Numbered from the stretch's first letter, positions 9,569 through 18,544 are shown. The stretch is 64,000 nucleotides of DNA from Candidatus Sericytochromatia bacterium (GCA_018780035.1 JADMKE010000016.1:186001-250000); one strand, 5' to 3'. Program-made: numbers and translations. The notes: generated from the sequence alone by a model not told the origin.

Positions 9569-9600
9569 ACAGGGAATCCAAACGGATTCCCTGTTTTTTT
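9569..9600 (+). terminator. Intrinsic terminator of the HU gene
   Basis: A perfect 11-base stem (ACAGGGAATCC at 9569-9579 with GGATTCCCTGT at 9584-9594) closes an AAAC loop and is followed by a run of T to 9600. It begins 15 bases after the HU stop codon. Confidence 0.95.
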
Positions 9601-9647
9601 ATGTGTATGCAGTGAAACTGCAATTCACTCATCTGCTTTGCGAGGTA

Positions 9648-10124
9648 TTAATGATTGCCCATTTGTAAGAGTTTATGGTTCTCTTGCAGAAGTTTGCCCT
9701 CTTGCCCGTGCCCATAGAGCGTGTAATGAATTCCGTGACTCCAATAACCGACTTTGCCTGCATAGAGCTTGGAGGCAAAATTGGCGTTTAATTGGGGTTG
9801 CGTTGCCGCGTTGTACTGAACAATAATTTGTAAATTATTCATATCCCCTGTGTGCTTTGAGAGGGGATTAAAAAAGGTTTTGTTGTAGTTATTTTTTTTT
9901 GCATCTTCGTAGAGATCTTTGATGCTTTTGGGGGGATGGTGATGGCGGCTGATGTATTTATCCACGGTTTCTTTGAAAAAATCCATATTTTGTTTTACAG
10001 ATGCGTCAATTGCCGGTGATTTTTGACCAAGGGCCATAGGAATGAAAAAAATCACCAAAGAAATACTGATAATTAATAATGGTAAGGTGGCTGCTGGGGA
10101 AAACTTACTTGTATATTTAGACAT
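9648..10124 (-). CDS. Pilin/pseudopilin-like membrane-anchored protein (hypothetical)
   Basis: The family is not firmly recognised. The 158-residue protein has one hydrophobic helix (about residues 12-34), then a soluble domain. The layout and the phrase FKETVDKYISRHHHPPKSIK followed by NPLSKHTGD recall minor pilins or type II pseudopilins, where a helix is followed by a P-x-S-L-x-D-L segment and a late NP motif. No clear prepilin peptidase site (G-F-x4-E) is seen, so this remains a resemblance. It lies 4 bases downstream of the ComFB gene on the same strand and is probably co-transcribed. Confidence 0.5.
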   Translation of the reverse strand: MSKYTSKFSPAATLPLLIISISLVIFFIPMALGQKSPAIDASVKQNMDFFKETVDKYISRHHHPPKSIKDLYEDAKKNNYNKTFFNPLSKHTGDMNNLQIIVQYNAATQPQLNANFASKLYAGKVGYWSHGIHYTLYGHGQEGKLLQENHKLLQMGNH

Positions 10125-10128
10125 AAAC

Positions 10129-11073
10129 CTAATCCCAATCTTCGATCAATTCCATTTGTGGTTCGGGCTCTTCTGTTTTTTCTACGTCTGCGTCGGGTGT
10201 GCCTGTGTCGGGTTCTGAAGGTTGAGTATTTGTTACGATCTCCAGATCAGACAAACCAGTGGTTGTTGGTGGGGATGCGGGTTGATGAACATACGGTGAT
10301 GACACTGGTAATAGTGCGGCTTTGTCATGGCTGTCTCCCTGTTCCAGCATTTGAATAATTTCTTCAACTTCATTGGAAAAAGAAAGTTCAATATCTTCTG
10401 TATGTACTTGTTGAAAAAGGCTTCCTTGGTTGGGTTGAGAGGAGGGTTCTTTAAATACTTCTTCTAAATCAGGTCTGAGCCAGATCATTTGTTTGATTTT
10501 TTTGCAGTTTGAGCGAGGACGTTTATAAACAATATTGATGGCTTTGGTTACTGCATCGACAATTTGTTGGGTGTATTTTGCCCAGATCACACTTTTTGCA
10601 GTGAGCGTCCCTCGGGTACCCGTCACATAATAAGCAGGCAATTGATGTAAGGCAATGGCAACAATATCCGCTCGACACTGACTACAACGACAGAGATCAA
10701 TATAACGCGAAAGCATAATATTGAGTTCTGTTTCTACAAATTCTTCGAAAATATTATAGGGTGCAGAATAGGTATCTGCAATTAAAGGGGGTTCATCTTC
10801 GGTTTTAGAGGAATTTAAGTCCTCAAGCAGCATGGGGGTATATAAATCATCTGCTTCAAGATAATGTATTTCTTCGCTGGCGGGTTCGGAAAGAGGCGGC
10901 TCTTTTTCTACATCCGGCTCAGAAGAAACCTCAACCTTCTCAGAAGATTCAGGTTCTAAACCGGCTTGAGAAGTCTCTTCAGAAGAAGATGAAGGTATTT
11001 TTTTTACCTTACTCAATACATTCTGAATAGCCTGTTCAATATGCTTGTGATAATTTACTGCTTCTTCGCTCAT
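10129..11073 (-). CDS. ComFB-domain protein with acidic low-complexity flanks
   Basis: ComFB is a small domain known from Bacillus competence operons and from cyanobacteria. The core sits at about residues 105-187: EEFVETELNIML, then the cysteine knuckle CRCSQC (C128, C130, C133), then ADIVAIALHQLPAYYVTG and a helical end KAINIVYKRPR. Both flanks (1-100 and 195-314) are rich in Glu, Ser and Pro and probably disordered. No signal peptide or membrane segment is present, so the protein is cytoplasmic. At 314 residues it is far longer than ordinary ComFB (about 95-100). The pilin-like gene follows closely. Confidence 0.75.
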   Translation of the reverse strand: MSEEAVNYHKHIEQAIQNVLSKVKKIPSSSSEETSQAGLEPESSEKVEVSSEPDVEKEPPLSEPASEEIHYLEADDLYTPMLLEDLNSSKTEDEPPLIADTYSAPYNIFEEFVETELNIMLSRYIDLCRCSQCRADIVAIALHQLPAYYVTGTRGTLTAKSVIWAKYTQQIVDAVTKAINIVYKRPRSNCKKIKQMIWLRPDLEEVFKEPSSQPNQGSLFQQVHTEDIELSFSNEVEEIIQMLEQGDSHDKAALLPVSSPYVHQPASPPTTTGLSDLEIVTNTQPSEPDTGTPDADVEKTEEPEPQMELIEDWD

Positions 11074-11094
11074 ACAATTAATAACAAAATATAC

Positions 11095-11145
11095 CGCTCA
11101 ACGGAAAAACTTTCCTGTATTGTATCAGGATTTTACCGTTGAGCG
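11095..11145. repeat. Long inverted repeat (stem-loop) between universal stress and ComFB genes
   Basis: CGCTCAACGG at 11095-11104 pairs perfectly with CCGTTGAGCG at 11136-11145. Inside the loop a second stem (TCCTG with CAGGA) extends the structure, so the RNA can form a hairpin of about 51 bases. No strong T-run follows on the minus strand, so this may be a processing or regulatory hairpin rather than a terminator. Confidence 0.7.
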
Positions 11146-11178
11146 CTGAGCTGAGCAAGCAAAACGCGACCTGAGAAA

Positions 11179-11625
11179 TTAGGTGTTTTCGTGTGCGGGT
11201 ACAATCATGACCGGACATTTTGCGTGGTTGACAACATAATTGCTGACACTGCCCAATAAAAAACGTTGAATAGGGCCCAAGCCTCGACTGCCCATCACGA
11301 TCAAATCACATTTATGCTCATCAATGGCATTTAATATGCTGTATCCAGGATCCCCTTTGATCACAGCGGTATTGGCTTTGATTCCGGCTGCTAGAAATTT
11401 TTCCTCGACACGGTTCGCGATTTCTTTACTTTGTCCTTCTAAATAACTTTCCAATTCGTCCAAATAGGCATAGGTGGTTTCATAGACGGGTATGACCTCC
11501 AAAAACTCATAAGCATGTAAAACTGTGACTTCCGCTTCAAACTTTTGGGCCAAATTGATCACGTGTTTTAAAACATTTTCAGCGGCGGGAGATCCATCGG
11601 TGGGATAAAGTATGTGCTTGAACAT
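11179..11625 (-). CDS. Universal stress protein (UspA family)
   Basis: This is a small cytoplasmic ATP-binding stress protein of 148 residues. It begins MFKHILYPTDGSPAAE, the typical first strand and loop. It carries the ATP-binding motif G-x2-G-x9-G-S as GSRGLGPIQRFLLGSVS near residue 115, so it is probably an ATP-binding member. A paralogue lies immediately upstream (11700-12170, same strand). The two are about 75 bases apart and may share a transcript. The specific stress or partner is unknown. Confidence 0.92.
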   Translation of the reverse strand: MFKHILYPTDGSPAAENVLKHVINLAQKFEAEVTVLHAYEFLEVIPVYETTYAYLDELESYLEGQSKEIANRVEEKFLAAGIKANTAVIKGDPGYSILNAIDEHKCDLIVMGSRGLGPIQRFLLGSVSNYVVNHAKCPVMIVPAHENT

Positions 11626-11699
11626 TTTTCTATCTTCCTTTTTTGCTTATCCTCTATATAGAGTCTAATGCTCTAACAGCAGGAATACATTGATATAAA

Positions 11700-12170
11700 T
11701 CAGTCTGCAGTTTGATGTGTTTCTGTTGCCGGAATCAGATAGAGAGCAATGTCTTTGATATGATTTGACACATAGTGACTGGTGCTTCCCAAAAAGAAAC
11801 TGCGAATTGAACCAAAGCCCCGTGTTCCCATCAAGATGAGGTCACAGGCCTCCTCATGGGCTACCCTGACAATGATGGGCCCAGCGGCCCCTTTTAAGAT
11901 TATTTTTTTTGCAATATTGAGGCCTTTGTCTGTCAATTCTTGAGCCAACTCGTTTAACATGACTTGGCCATGTTGGGCAAACCGTTCTTCAATTTCTTGA
12001 ATATAGGCGCTGTCTGTATCATAGCGGCTTAAAACATGGCCCATTGTAAACTCATAACAATGCAGCAATGTGATGGGTGCTTGATAGACCTGAGAGAGCT
12101 TTTCCAGGTGAATGAGGGCTGTCTTTGAGGCCTCTGAACCATCAGTCGGATAGAGAATATGTTGAATCAT
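11700..12170 (-). CDS. Universal stress protein (UspA family), paralogue
   Basis: This is the second member of a tandem pair, 156 residues long. It starts MIQHILYPTDGSEASK and keeps the nucleotide-binding segment GTRGFGSIRSFFLGSTS. The ATG at 12170 is chosen because AAAGGG lies about nine bases upstream; an in-frame TTG two codons earlier is less likely. The C-terminus is slightly longer than in its neighbour. Sequence divergence between the copies suggests an old duplication. Confidence 0.9.
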   Translation of the reverse strand: MIQHILYPTDGSEASKTALIHLEKLSQVYQAPITLLHCYEFTMGHVLSRYDTDSAYIQEIEERFAQHGQVMLNELAQELTDKGLNIAKKIILKGAAGPIIVRVAHEEACDLILMGTRGFGSIRSFFLGSTSHYVSNHIKDIALYLIPATETHQTAD

Positions 12171-12214
12171 GCACAAAACCCTTTCTGAACAACTTTAAAT
12201 TAAAAGCGAATTGC

Positions 12215-13612
12215 CTATCTCCAAAGACCCATGCCAATCCCAATTTCATAGAGCAAAGTCCCCGCATTGGATTTTTTGCTTCCAGAAATCTCTTTGTAAT
12301 ATTTGCGGAAAAAGGGATAGGCTTCGTCCACAAATTCAAAATCGGGATTGAGATCCATAATAATGCCTTCAGCTGTTAGCATGGCGCGAATCAGCAAAAT
12401 AAAGGCTGTTGAAAAGTAAATCCGGTATCGGGCGCAGAGGGTGGTGATGTGGTTGAGGGTGCTGCCAAAACTGTACTCTGAGATGGATGAACCTTGAACC
12501 TGCTCACAAAAATCAGTATATTCTTTTTTAAATCCCGCCAGATCGGTGCAGGCTGAGGTATCTGCTCCTTTTAAAAGCGCATCTACAGCCGCCTCAAATT
12601 TACCCAGGGCCAAATTGGTCCAATATTGAAAATAGGCCAGTCTGAAGTCCATTTGCAATTCGCCCACCAGACCAAAATCCAGCAACATCAATTTTCCATC
12701 ACGGGCGATTAACATGTTTCCGGGGTGCAGATCACCATGAAAAAAGCCATCGATCAGGGTCTGTTTGAGCAACATATAATAGACATCGCCGGCGATTTTT
12801 TCGAGATTATGTCCATCTGCTTTGAGACGTGTAATTTCGTCGACAGGGATACCCTCCATAAAATCCATGGTCAAAACACGTTTGCTTGTGTATTTCCAAT
12901 AGACTTTGGGAATGCGGATAAAATGCATCCGTTCGGTATTTTCTGAAAATTGTTCAATATGGCGACCTTCGATGAAAAAGTTGAGTTCACGCAAACTCCA
13001 CTCTTTAAATTCTTGGATGGTGTCCAGAATCCGGAATGGCTGAAGAGTGGGGAAAAGCTTCACCACTGTTTCACCCAGACGCTCAAGCCATTTTAAGTCA
13101 ATCGCCACATTCTCATCCACGTTCGGCCGTTGAATTTTGACGGCAACCCAAGTACCATCATATAAACGGGCTTTGTGGACCTGGGCCAGTGAGGCTGCTG
13201 CGACCGGCTCCGGTGAGAAATAGTCGAATAACTCTTCCGGTGGGGCCCCCAGCTCATCAATAAAGGCATTGCGGATGGCGTCATAATCACAGAAGGGCAT
13301 CCGTGAACGCAGCGTTGATAGGGCTTCAATATAGTCGGGGGGTAATATGTCCCGTCGTGTGCTTAAAACTTGGCCAAATTTCGCAAAGATACCCCCTAGT
13401 TTTTCCATCACACTGCACAATTTATAGGGGGTGGACAAGGGCCCTGTGCCTTTGGACTGCTCAATCGCATCGTCATAAGTTTTGCGCCATTTAACAGGAC
13501 TCGGCATCCATTTTCGTTTGATTCCCTGCTCAACAACCTCACGAAATCCATACTGTATCAGCACAGCCATAATTTCCTGTAAACGGCGCAGTTCTTTGGT
13601 TGTTTCAGCCAT
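12215..13612 (-). CDS. UbiB/ABC1/AarF-family atypical kinase
   Basis: UbiB-like proteins are atypical kinases or ATPases tied to isoprenoid-quinone and lipid metabolism at the membrane. The 465-residue protein has the diagnostic K-x-G-Q motif (KFGQ, residues 78-81), the Ala-rich loop AAASLAQVH (138-146), the ATP-site lysine in VAVKIQRP (K159), the catalytic segment GDLHPGNML and the metal-binding LLDFGLVG. No strongly hydrophobic C-terminal helix is evident. It lies upstream of the stress proteins on the same strand. Substrate is unknown; a link to respiratory quinones is only family-level inference. Confidence 0.9.
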   Translation of the reverse strand: MAETTKELRRLQEIMAVLIQYGFREVVEQGIKRKWMPSPVKWRKTYDDAIEQSKGTGPLSTPYKLCSVMEKLGGIFAKFGQVLSTRRDILPPDYIEALSTLRSRMPFCDYDAIRNAFIDELGAPPEELFDYFSPEPVAAASLAQVHKARLYDGTWVAVKIQRPNVDENVAIDLKWLERLGETVVKLFPTLQPFRILDTIQEFKEWSLRELNFFIEGRHIEQFSENTERMHFIRIPKVYWKYTSKRVLTMDFMEGIPVDEITRLKADGHNLEKIAGDVYYMLLKQTLIDGFFHGDLHPGNMLIARDGKLMLLDFGLVGELQMDFRLAYFQYWTNLALGKFEAAVDALLKGADTSACTDLAGFKKEYTDFCEQVQGSSISEYSFGSTLNHITTLCARYRIYFSTAFILLIRAMLTAEGIIMDLNPDFEFVDEAYPFFRKYYKEISGSKKSNAGTLLYEIGIGMGLWR

Positions 13613-13802
13613 CGATGGGTGCCAGCCTTTGCCTTCACTTTTAAAATTAACGATTGAAATTGGACCTGGGGAAAGGTCATAACCATTCTAGCACAAAGGT
13701 TTTGGGCCTGATACGCCGATTTTGCTTGAAAGACACGAATGATTATGTGATGATTACTGTTGGTCGTCTCTTCATCTTTTTAATTGAACTCAGGAAATCG
13801 TT

Positions 13803-15737
13803 ATGACAGTTAGAAATCGCCTCTTAGGGGTATGTTTGCTCGCTTATTTGGGACTGATAGTCCAAACTCCAGAGGTCTTTGCTAAAGACACGGCACAGAG
13901 AGATTTTTACAGTTCTGCTCAGCTCTTTTCTCAGGTTTTGCCCTCTCAACCTTCAGAAAAACAGATGAATGCCTGGACCGAGGAGTTGCTCTATTTGTAT
14001 CTTTGGTCCAAAGATAATTTTGCAATTCAGCAGGAAACCCAATTAGAGCAAAAGATTCAAAAATTTGCTGATGCTCTGACACGTTGGGAACAACAGGCGG
14101 ATACATTCCCTGCTGCCAGTCGCTCTGCACTTAAAGCCTTAAATGCAGCTTTTTTGTTGCTGATGCACGAATATGACGCTGCTCAGGCTGCTGTGAAAGC
14201 TGAAAATGGTCAATATGCCCAAGTGACGCGTGTGCTTGTGGGCGAGGCTCACCCTGAATATCCCCAAATTTGGCAAATATCTCTGGTTGAGGCGCGTAAA
14301 TTGTTAAAAGCGCATCCAGACTCTCTTTTGGCCAAAATGACTTTTTTAGAAGCGGTATTAGAAATGGGAGAGGGTTTGCAAAAAAACGCAGCGCTCTTAG
14401 TCGAAGCTGAGCAGGTGGTGAGCAAAACAAAAGTACTCAATCAAGATTATCTTTATTTCCACTATCAAAAAGCGCAGCTTCTGTATTATCAAGGGAAACA
14501 AGATGCTGCGTTTCAGATGTTTGATAGACTTTTAAATCAATCTCCTAAAAATGCCGTTTTGGCAGAGGCTGTGGGTAATTTCTATCGCTGGGTGAAACTC
14601 TATGCCCGTTCGCTTCAAACCCTTACATTAGCTCAGAAAATGCAGCCGCAACAACCCCGTTTATATCGCAAATTAGAGTCGGTTCATTTGGCGTTAGATA
14701 GGCCTTTAGATGCCATTAAAATGTATCTATCTGGTTTGCAATTCATACCAAAAGAGCTTAGCTTTTATGATGCCTTGCTTGAACTCTCGTCCAAGGCTGA
14801 ACTTAAGCAGGTTCTGGAAGAAACTACTCTGGCGCTTGAAAAAACACCCAACAATATCTATTTACTTTTATTTCAGGGTGAAATAAATCTGCAATTGGCC
14901 CAAAAAGAGGCAGCTAAATTGGCCTTTGAAAGGGCTGTACAGCTTTCCCCGCCTCTGCCCCAAGCTTATAGCAGTTTGCTCTATTTTTATTGGCAGGAGA
15001 GAGATTGGGAAGCCCTTCAGGGCTTACTTGTGAAAGCCAGACAATTGCCAGATATTTTACCGCTGACTTATTATTGGACTGGTCTTTTAGCGCTTGAACT
15101 CAATCAACCGAAACAGGCGATTGAGGCATTAAGCCAGGCTTCATTAAAAGACAGTTCTGTTCAGCAGGCTTTGGTGATGGCTTATAAACAGGCCAAACAA
15201 TTTGTTAAGGCTCGGGAATTATTGCAGCTCATGCTCAAAGAAAATCCCAAAGATGTCCGACTTTTACTGAGTATGGGAGATATTTATAGTGAGGAAAAAA
15301 AATTAGAGAAAGCAGAAGATTATTATCTTTGGGCTCATAAAATAGAGCCTTATAACCCGAGTGTTTATTTTAGTTTGGGAAATCTTTACGCTGATTCAAA
15401 CCGCTCAGATTTGGCTGTAGATGCCTTTGAACGCAGTATTTTGATTCAACCTGAAGATTTGGATTCTCGTAATAATTTGGGCAATGTCTTTTTAAAAAAC
15501 AAAGACTACGTGGCTGCTGTGCTTCATTTTCAGCGGATTTTAAAATTAGATCCGAATTACGCCACAGCCTATTATAATATTGCCTGTGCTTATGCCCTGA
15601 ACCGACAAAATGAGGCCGCCTTGCTGTTTTTAAAACGGGCATTGGAAAAAGATCAAAACTTAAAAACATTGGCAGGTTCTGATCCAGATTTTAGCAATCT
15701 GCGGCAGGATCAAAAATTTCAAGAAATGGTGCGTTAG
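13803..15737 (+). CDS. Exported tetratricopeptide-repeat protein
   Basis: The protein has 644 residues. An N-terminal signal peptide (about residues 1-27, ending EVFAK) predicts export. The rest is helical repeat, with TPR units clearest in the second half, for example PYNPSVYFSLGNLYADSNR, then DLDSRNNLGNVFLKNKDY, then NYATAYYNIACAYALN. TPR arrays bind partner proteins, and in exported form often take part in envelope assembly. No catalytic domain is seen. A short lamin-tail-like gene follows after 3 bases and is probably coupled. Exact role unknown. Confidence 0.85.
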   Translation: MTVRNRLLGVCLLAYLGLIVQTPEVFAKDTAQRDFYSSAQLFSQVLPSQPSEKQMNAWTEELLYLYLWSKDNFAIQQETQLEQKIQKFADALTRWEQQADTFPAASRSALKALNAAFLLLMHEYDAAQAAVKAENGQYAQVTRVLVGEAHPEYPQIWQISLVEARKLLKAHPDSLLAKMTFLEAVLEMGEGLQKNAALLVEAEQVVSKTKVLNQDYLYFHYQKAQLLYYQGKQDAAFQMFDRLLNQSPKNAVLAEAVGNFYRWVKLYARSLQTLTLAQKMQPQQPRLYRKLESVHLALDRPLDAIKMYLSGLQFIPKELSFYDALLELSSKAELKQVLEETTLALEKTPNNIYLLLFQGEINLQLAQKEAAKLAFERAVQLSPPLPQAYSSLLYFYWQERDWEALQGLLVKARQLPDILPLTYYWTGLLALELNQPKQAIEALSQASLKDSSVQQALVMAYKQAKQFVKARELLQLMLKENPKDVRLLLSMGDIYSEEKKLEKAEDYYLWAHKIEPYNPSVYFSLGNLYADSNRSDLAVDAFERSILIQPEDLDSRNNLGNVFLKNKDYVAAVLHFQRILKLDPNYATAYYNIACAYALNRQNEAALLFLKRALEKDQNLKTLAGSDPDFSNLRQDQKFQEMVR

Positions 15738-15740
15738 ACC

Positions 15741-16202
15741 TTGGTACAGGTGGGTTTGGATATTGTCGCTTTACATCGCGATCCGCAAATGGATAAACGT
15801 TTGTTATCTGGGAAATTTCGGGTTAACCGTGAATTGAATGAAGAGTGGATTGACATTCAAAACAATGGTCCCTACGTCTTAAATATGCAAGGACGTTTGT
15901 TGGCCTGTATGGAGCGTATCGGATTGAGAAGTGCTCCCCGTGGATTTCGCTGTTTGCGCAAGGCCTTGATTCGTGCTCAGACCACGATCCCTTTAGATCC
16001 GGGACATAAAATCCGAATTTATACGGGAGAACAACCCGCTACCTCTACTCAGTTGGGGGGGCAAGATCGCATCAGTCGCGTGCTTTGGATGGTTCAGGCC
16101 TCTTATCTTTGGCTATCTGAGGGGCATGAAGTGCATATCTATTTCAGTCAGGATGATCTCAAGCAGGGCAAGGAACCTTTATCTCGCTTCGTTTACCGTT
16201 GA
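15741..16202 (+). CDS. Small protein resembling a lamin-tail (LTD) beta-sandwich domain
   Basis: I do not recognise this with certainty. Over 153 residues it shows the order of bacterial lamin-tail domains: an opening EWIDIQNNG strand, a LNMQGRLL strand, a central LDPGHKIRIYTGEQ and a final WLSEGHEVHIYFS. Such domains are usually exported and bind DNA, membranes or surface partners, yet no signal peptide is seen here. The start is uncertain: TTG at 15741 is 3 bases past the preceding stop, and GTG at 15750 is also possible. It ends 6 bases from the convergent antiporter gene. Confidence 0.5.
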   Translation: MVQVGLDIVALHRDPQMDKRLLSGKFRVNRELNEEWIDIQNNGPYVLNMQGRLLACMERIGLRSAPRGFRCLRKALIRAQTTIPLDPGHKIRIYTGEQPATSTQLGGQDRISRVLWMVQASYLWLSEGHEVHIYFSQDDLKQGKEPLSRFVYR

Positions 16203-16208
16203 GGTATT

Positions 16209-17849
16209 TTAAACGGTTGTCAGCCAGAGCAGCAATTGTGCCACCACAATTTTGAGAATCATGGCTGCAGGCATCATGCCCACATAGGCAATGTTTGCGG
16301 CTTCTGAGCCAATGCGTTGGTTGACAAATGCCAGAATGGCGGGTTGTGTCTGTCCCCCTGCCAAGGTGCCTGTTGCCGTGACCCAATCCCATTTTAAAAT
16401 GAGGTAGGCTCCAATCAGCAATACCAACGAGGCACCCAAGGTAATTCCTGCACCCGTTAATAAAAGCAAGGGTCCTTGACTCTGAAGGGCAGCCAGAAAC
16501 GCACTCCCAGATCGCAGACCCACCGAAGCGAAAAAAAGCATCATACCCAATTGGCGAAAAGTCATATTCACTTCCAAGGGCTGATTCCAGATAATGGGTC
16601 CCAAACGGCCCAGCCATCCCAAAACCAGTGCCACAATCAAGGTCCCACCAGCCATGCCCAGTTTAAGATGCACTTCTCCAATGGGCAGAACCACTTCTCC
16701 CAAAAGAATACCCAATAAAATGCCCAGTGATAGAGAGACATAATCTGTTTCTGCGAGTGAGCGTTGGGAATCCCCCAGCAATTGGGTCAGGGCTCCCATC
16801 TTTTCCGTGGGAGCGACAATTCTGAGCCGATCGCCCCGTTCCAGAACCGTCTCATCAGAGGGCACAAAATCGATATCTCCGCGACGCAAGCGAGTAACAA
16901 CGACTTCCCAATCCTGTTCCAGGCGTGTCTCTTTGAGGCTCTTGCCAATGAGTTCGGGGTTGGTAAGTACCATCCTCCGGAAATCAATTGTTTGTCGGGA
17001 TGTTTCGGGGCCAGCCAAATGAACCCTTGGACCCAGTAATTTTTCGAGTCTATTCAGTTCGGTTTCTGAAGCCACGATATGCAAAATATCCCCTGCTTTT
17101 AAACGACTCTGGGGTGACGCCAATAAAATCTCTTTGCCCCTTTGAATCCGACTGACTTTGATGCCTGGTTTAAACAGCTCGGTTGTACTGATCTGCTTGC
17201 CTTCCCAGAGCAAACTCTCAAGTTGAAAATTACCAGAAGCCGCTTGAGGATGACTTCCTGCTGCTTTTTCTGCTTTTTCTGCTTCTTTGGGTAAATTGAG
17301 CCTTTGTAACCAAATCAGAGTCTGAGCCAATAAAATCGGAATTATAACGGCCAAGGGGTAAGCAATGGAATAACCAACGGCCGGTTGTGCGGCTTGGGGG
17401 GTAAGATGCAGGCTTTCACTCACCAATGCCAATGCGGGGGTATTGGTTGTGCTGCCGCAAAAAAGACCCACTGCAATGGCCGGTGAAATATGCAAAAATT
17501 TGACCGCCAGCCCGGTTAAAAGGGCTGCGACCCCAACGGCAGCCGTTGCCAATAAGAGCATTTGTAGGCCGCGTTTGCGAAACAAACGAAAAAAAGAAGG
17601 GCCTGATTGCAAACCGATGGGATAAATAAACAGCAACAATCCCAATTGCCCAACGATCTCAGGTAAGACAAACTTACCTTCCTCCCAAGCTCCGAGTGCG
17701 AGACCTACAAACAGAACGGCTGCGACTCCCAGGCTGATACCCGCAAACTCAATCCGACTCAGGAGAAAGCCCAAACCGATCGTCAAAAACAGCATTAAAA
17801 GGCTGTGGTTTGCCAGAAACTCTTTTAAGAATTCAATGGACACTATCAT
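16209..17849 (-). CDS. AspT/YidE-type antiporter with paired RCK_C (TrkA_C) domains
   Basis: This is a membrane transporter of the aspartate:alanine exchanger family (546 residues). Two hydrophobic halves (about 1-175 and 370-546) with repeated duplication-domain character flank a cytoplasmic block. That block holds two TrkA_C/RCK_C regulatory domains at about 205-285 (ending DILHIVASETELNRLEKLLG) and 285-365 (GDRLRIVAPTEKMGALTQLLG). Family members exchange dicarboxylate or amino-acid anions; the substrate here is unknown. Its ATG overlaps the stop of the Popeye-like gene by 4 bases, so the cyclic-nucleotide-domain protein is made together with it and may regulate it. Confidence 0.88.
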   Translation of the reverse strand: MIVSIEFLKEFLANHSLLMLFLTIGLGFLLSRIEFAGISLGVAAVLFVGLALGAWEEGKFVLPEIVGQLGLLLFIYPIGLQSGPSFFRLFRKRGLQMLLLATAAVGVAALLTGLAVKFLHISPAIAVGLFCGSTTNTPALALVSESLHLTPQAAQPAVGYSIAYPLAVIIPILLAQTLIWLQRLNLPKEAEKAEKAAGSHPQAASGNFQLESLLWEGKQISTTELFKPGIKVSRIQRGKEILLASPQSRLKAGDILHIVASETELNRLEKLLGPRVHLAGPETSRQTIDFRRMVLTNPELIGKSLKETRLEQDWEVVVTRLRRGDIDFVPSDETVLERGDRLRIVAPTEKMGALTQLLGDSQRSLAETDYVSLSLGILLGILLGEVVLPIGEVHLKLGMAGGTLIVALVLGWLGRLGPIIWNQPLEVNMTFRQLGMMLFFASVGLRSGSAFLAALQSQGPLLLLTGAGITLGASLVLLIGAYLILKWDWVTATGTLAGGQTQPAILAFVNQRIGSEAANIAYVGMMPAAMILKIVVAQLLLWLTTV

Positions 17850-18544
17850 AGTGAAGGCTGGGCGGGGCGTTGGAGTTTGCGGGTCAGATCATTGCCTAAA
17901 ATAGATTGCAAGGCAAAACGCAAATTGGGGTTGCGCTGCATCAGGGCTGAAAGAGCGGTTTTATCCCAGGACAAATACCGGGTGTTTTCACTCAAGGTTT
18001 TAACTGTCGCCGTGGCCTGTGTACCTGTAAAAAAACTCATTTCGCCAATAAAATCACCATCTTTGAGCCGGTTGACCTCTTTGCCTGAGACCTCAACACC
18101 CGCTTCTCCACTGTAAATCAACATGACCTGTTTAAGAGGCTTACCTTCTTCGGTTAATTTTTGGCCTTGACTCGCTTCATGCCAGGTACTGAGACGCATG
18201 AGCTTTAAAAATTCAATCGGAGAAAAGGCTGTAAAAATTGTTTCATAAAGTTCAGACTGTTCTGCTGAAAAGGTAATTTTGCGTTTTTCATAAATACTCA
18301 TACCGATTTGAAATAGATTTACACCAATAAAGGCCAAGTTCCAATTAATGACCAGCCAAAGCGGTTCAGCAGGGGCATAATAATTAAAAATAATACCTGC
18401 TAAACTGGCGATGATCGAAAGAATACGCAGGATAAAAATGTCTCTGACAAGGTAAGACAAAGCAATTAAGCCAAAGGTAAGATGCCCAATAAACGCCATA
18501 GATCCTAATTTCTTAGTGTCGTAATGATAGCCCGATTCTAACAT
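17846..18544 (-). CDS. Popeye-like membrane protein with cyclic-nucleotide-binding fold
   Basis: Residues 15-82 form three membrane helices with the phrase SYLVRDIFILRILSIIAS and the short PLWLVINWNLAFIGVNLFQI, the pattern of bacterial relatives of vertebrate Popeye (POPDC) proteins. A cyclic-nucleotide-binding-like beta-roll follows (about 100-215). Its phosphate-binding cassette reads DFIGEMSFFTGTQATATV, so the usual Pro-Arg is replaced by Thr-Gln. Popeye proteins likewise use a non-canonical site, so ligand binding is open. Gene end and antiporter start overlap by 4 bases. Length is 232 residues. Membrane-anchored control of the antiporter is inferred from context. Confidence 0.75.
   Translation of the reverse strand: MLESGYHYDTKKLGSMAFIGHLTFGLIALSYLVRDIFILRILSIIASLAGIIFNYYAPAEPLWLVINWNLAFIGVNLFQIGMSIYEKRKITFSAEQSELYETIFTAFSPIEFLKLMRLSTWHEASQGQKLTEEGKPLKQVMLIYSGEAGVEVSGKEVNRLKDGDFIGEMSFFTGTQATATVKTLSENTRYLSWDKTALSALMQRNPNLRFALQSILGNDLTRKLQRPAQPSL

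Noticed and set aside
9958..9967. TTATCCACG resembling a DnaA box
   Set aside because: It lies within the coding sequence of the pilin-like protein and is isolated.
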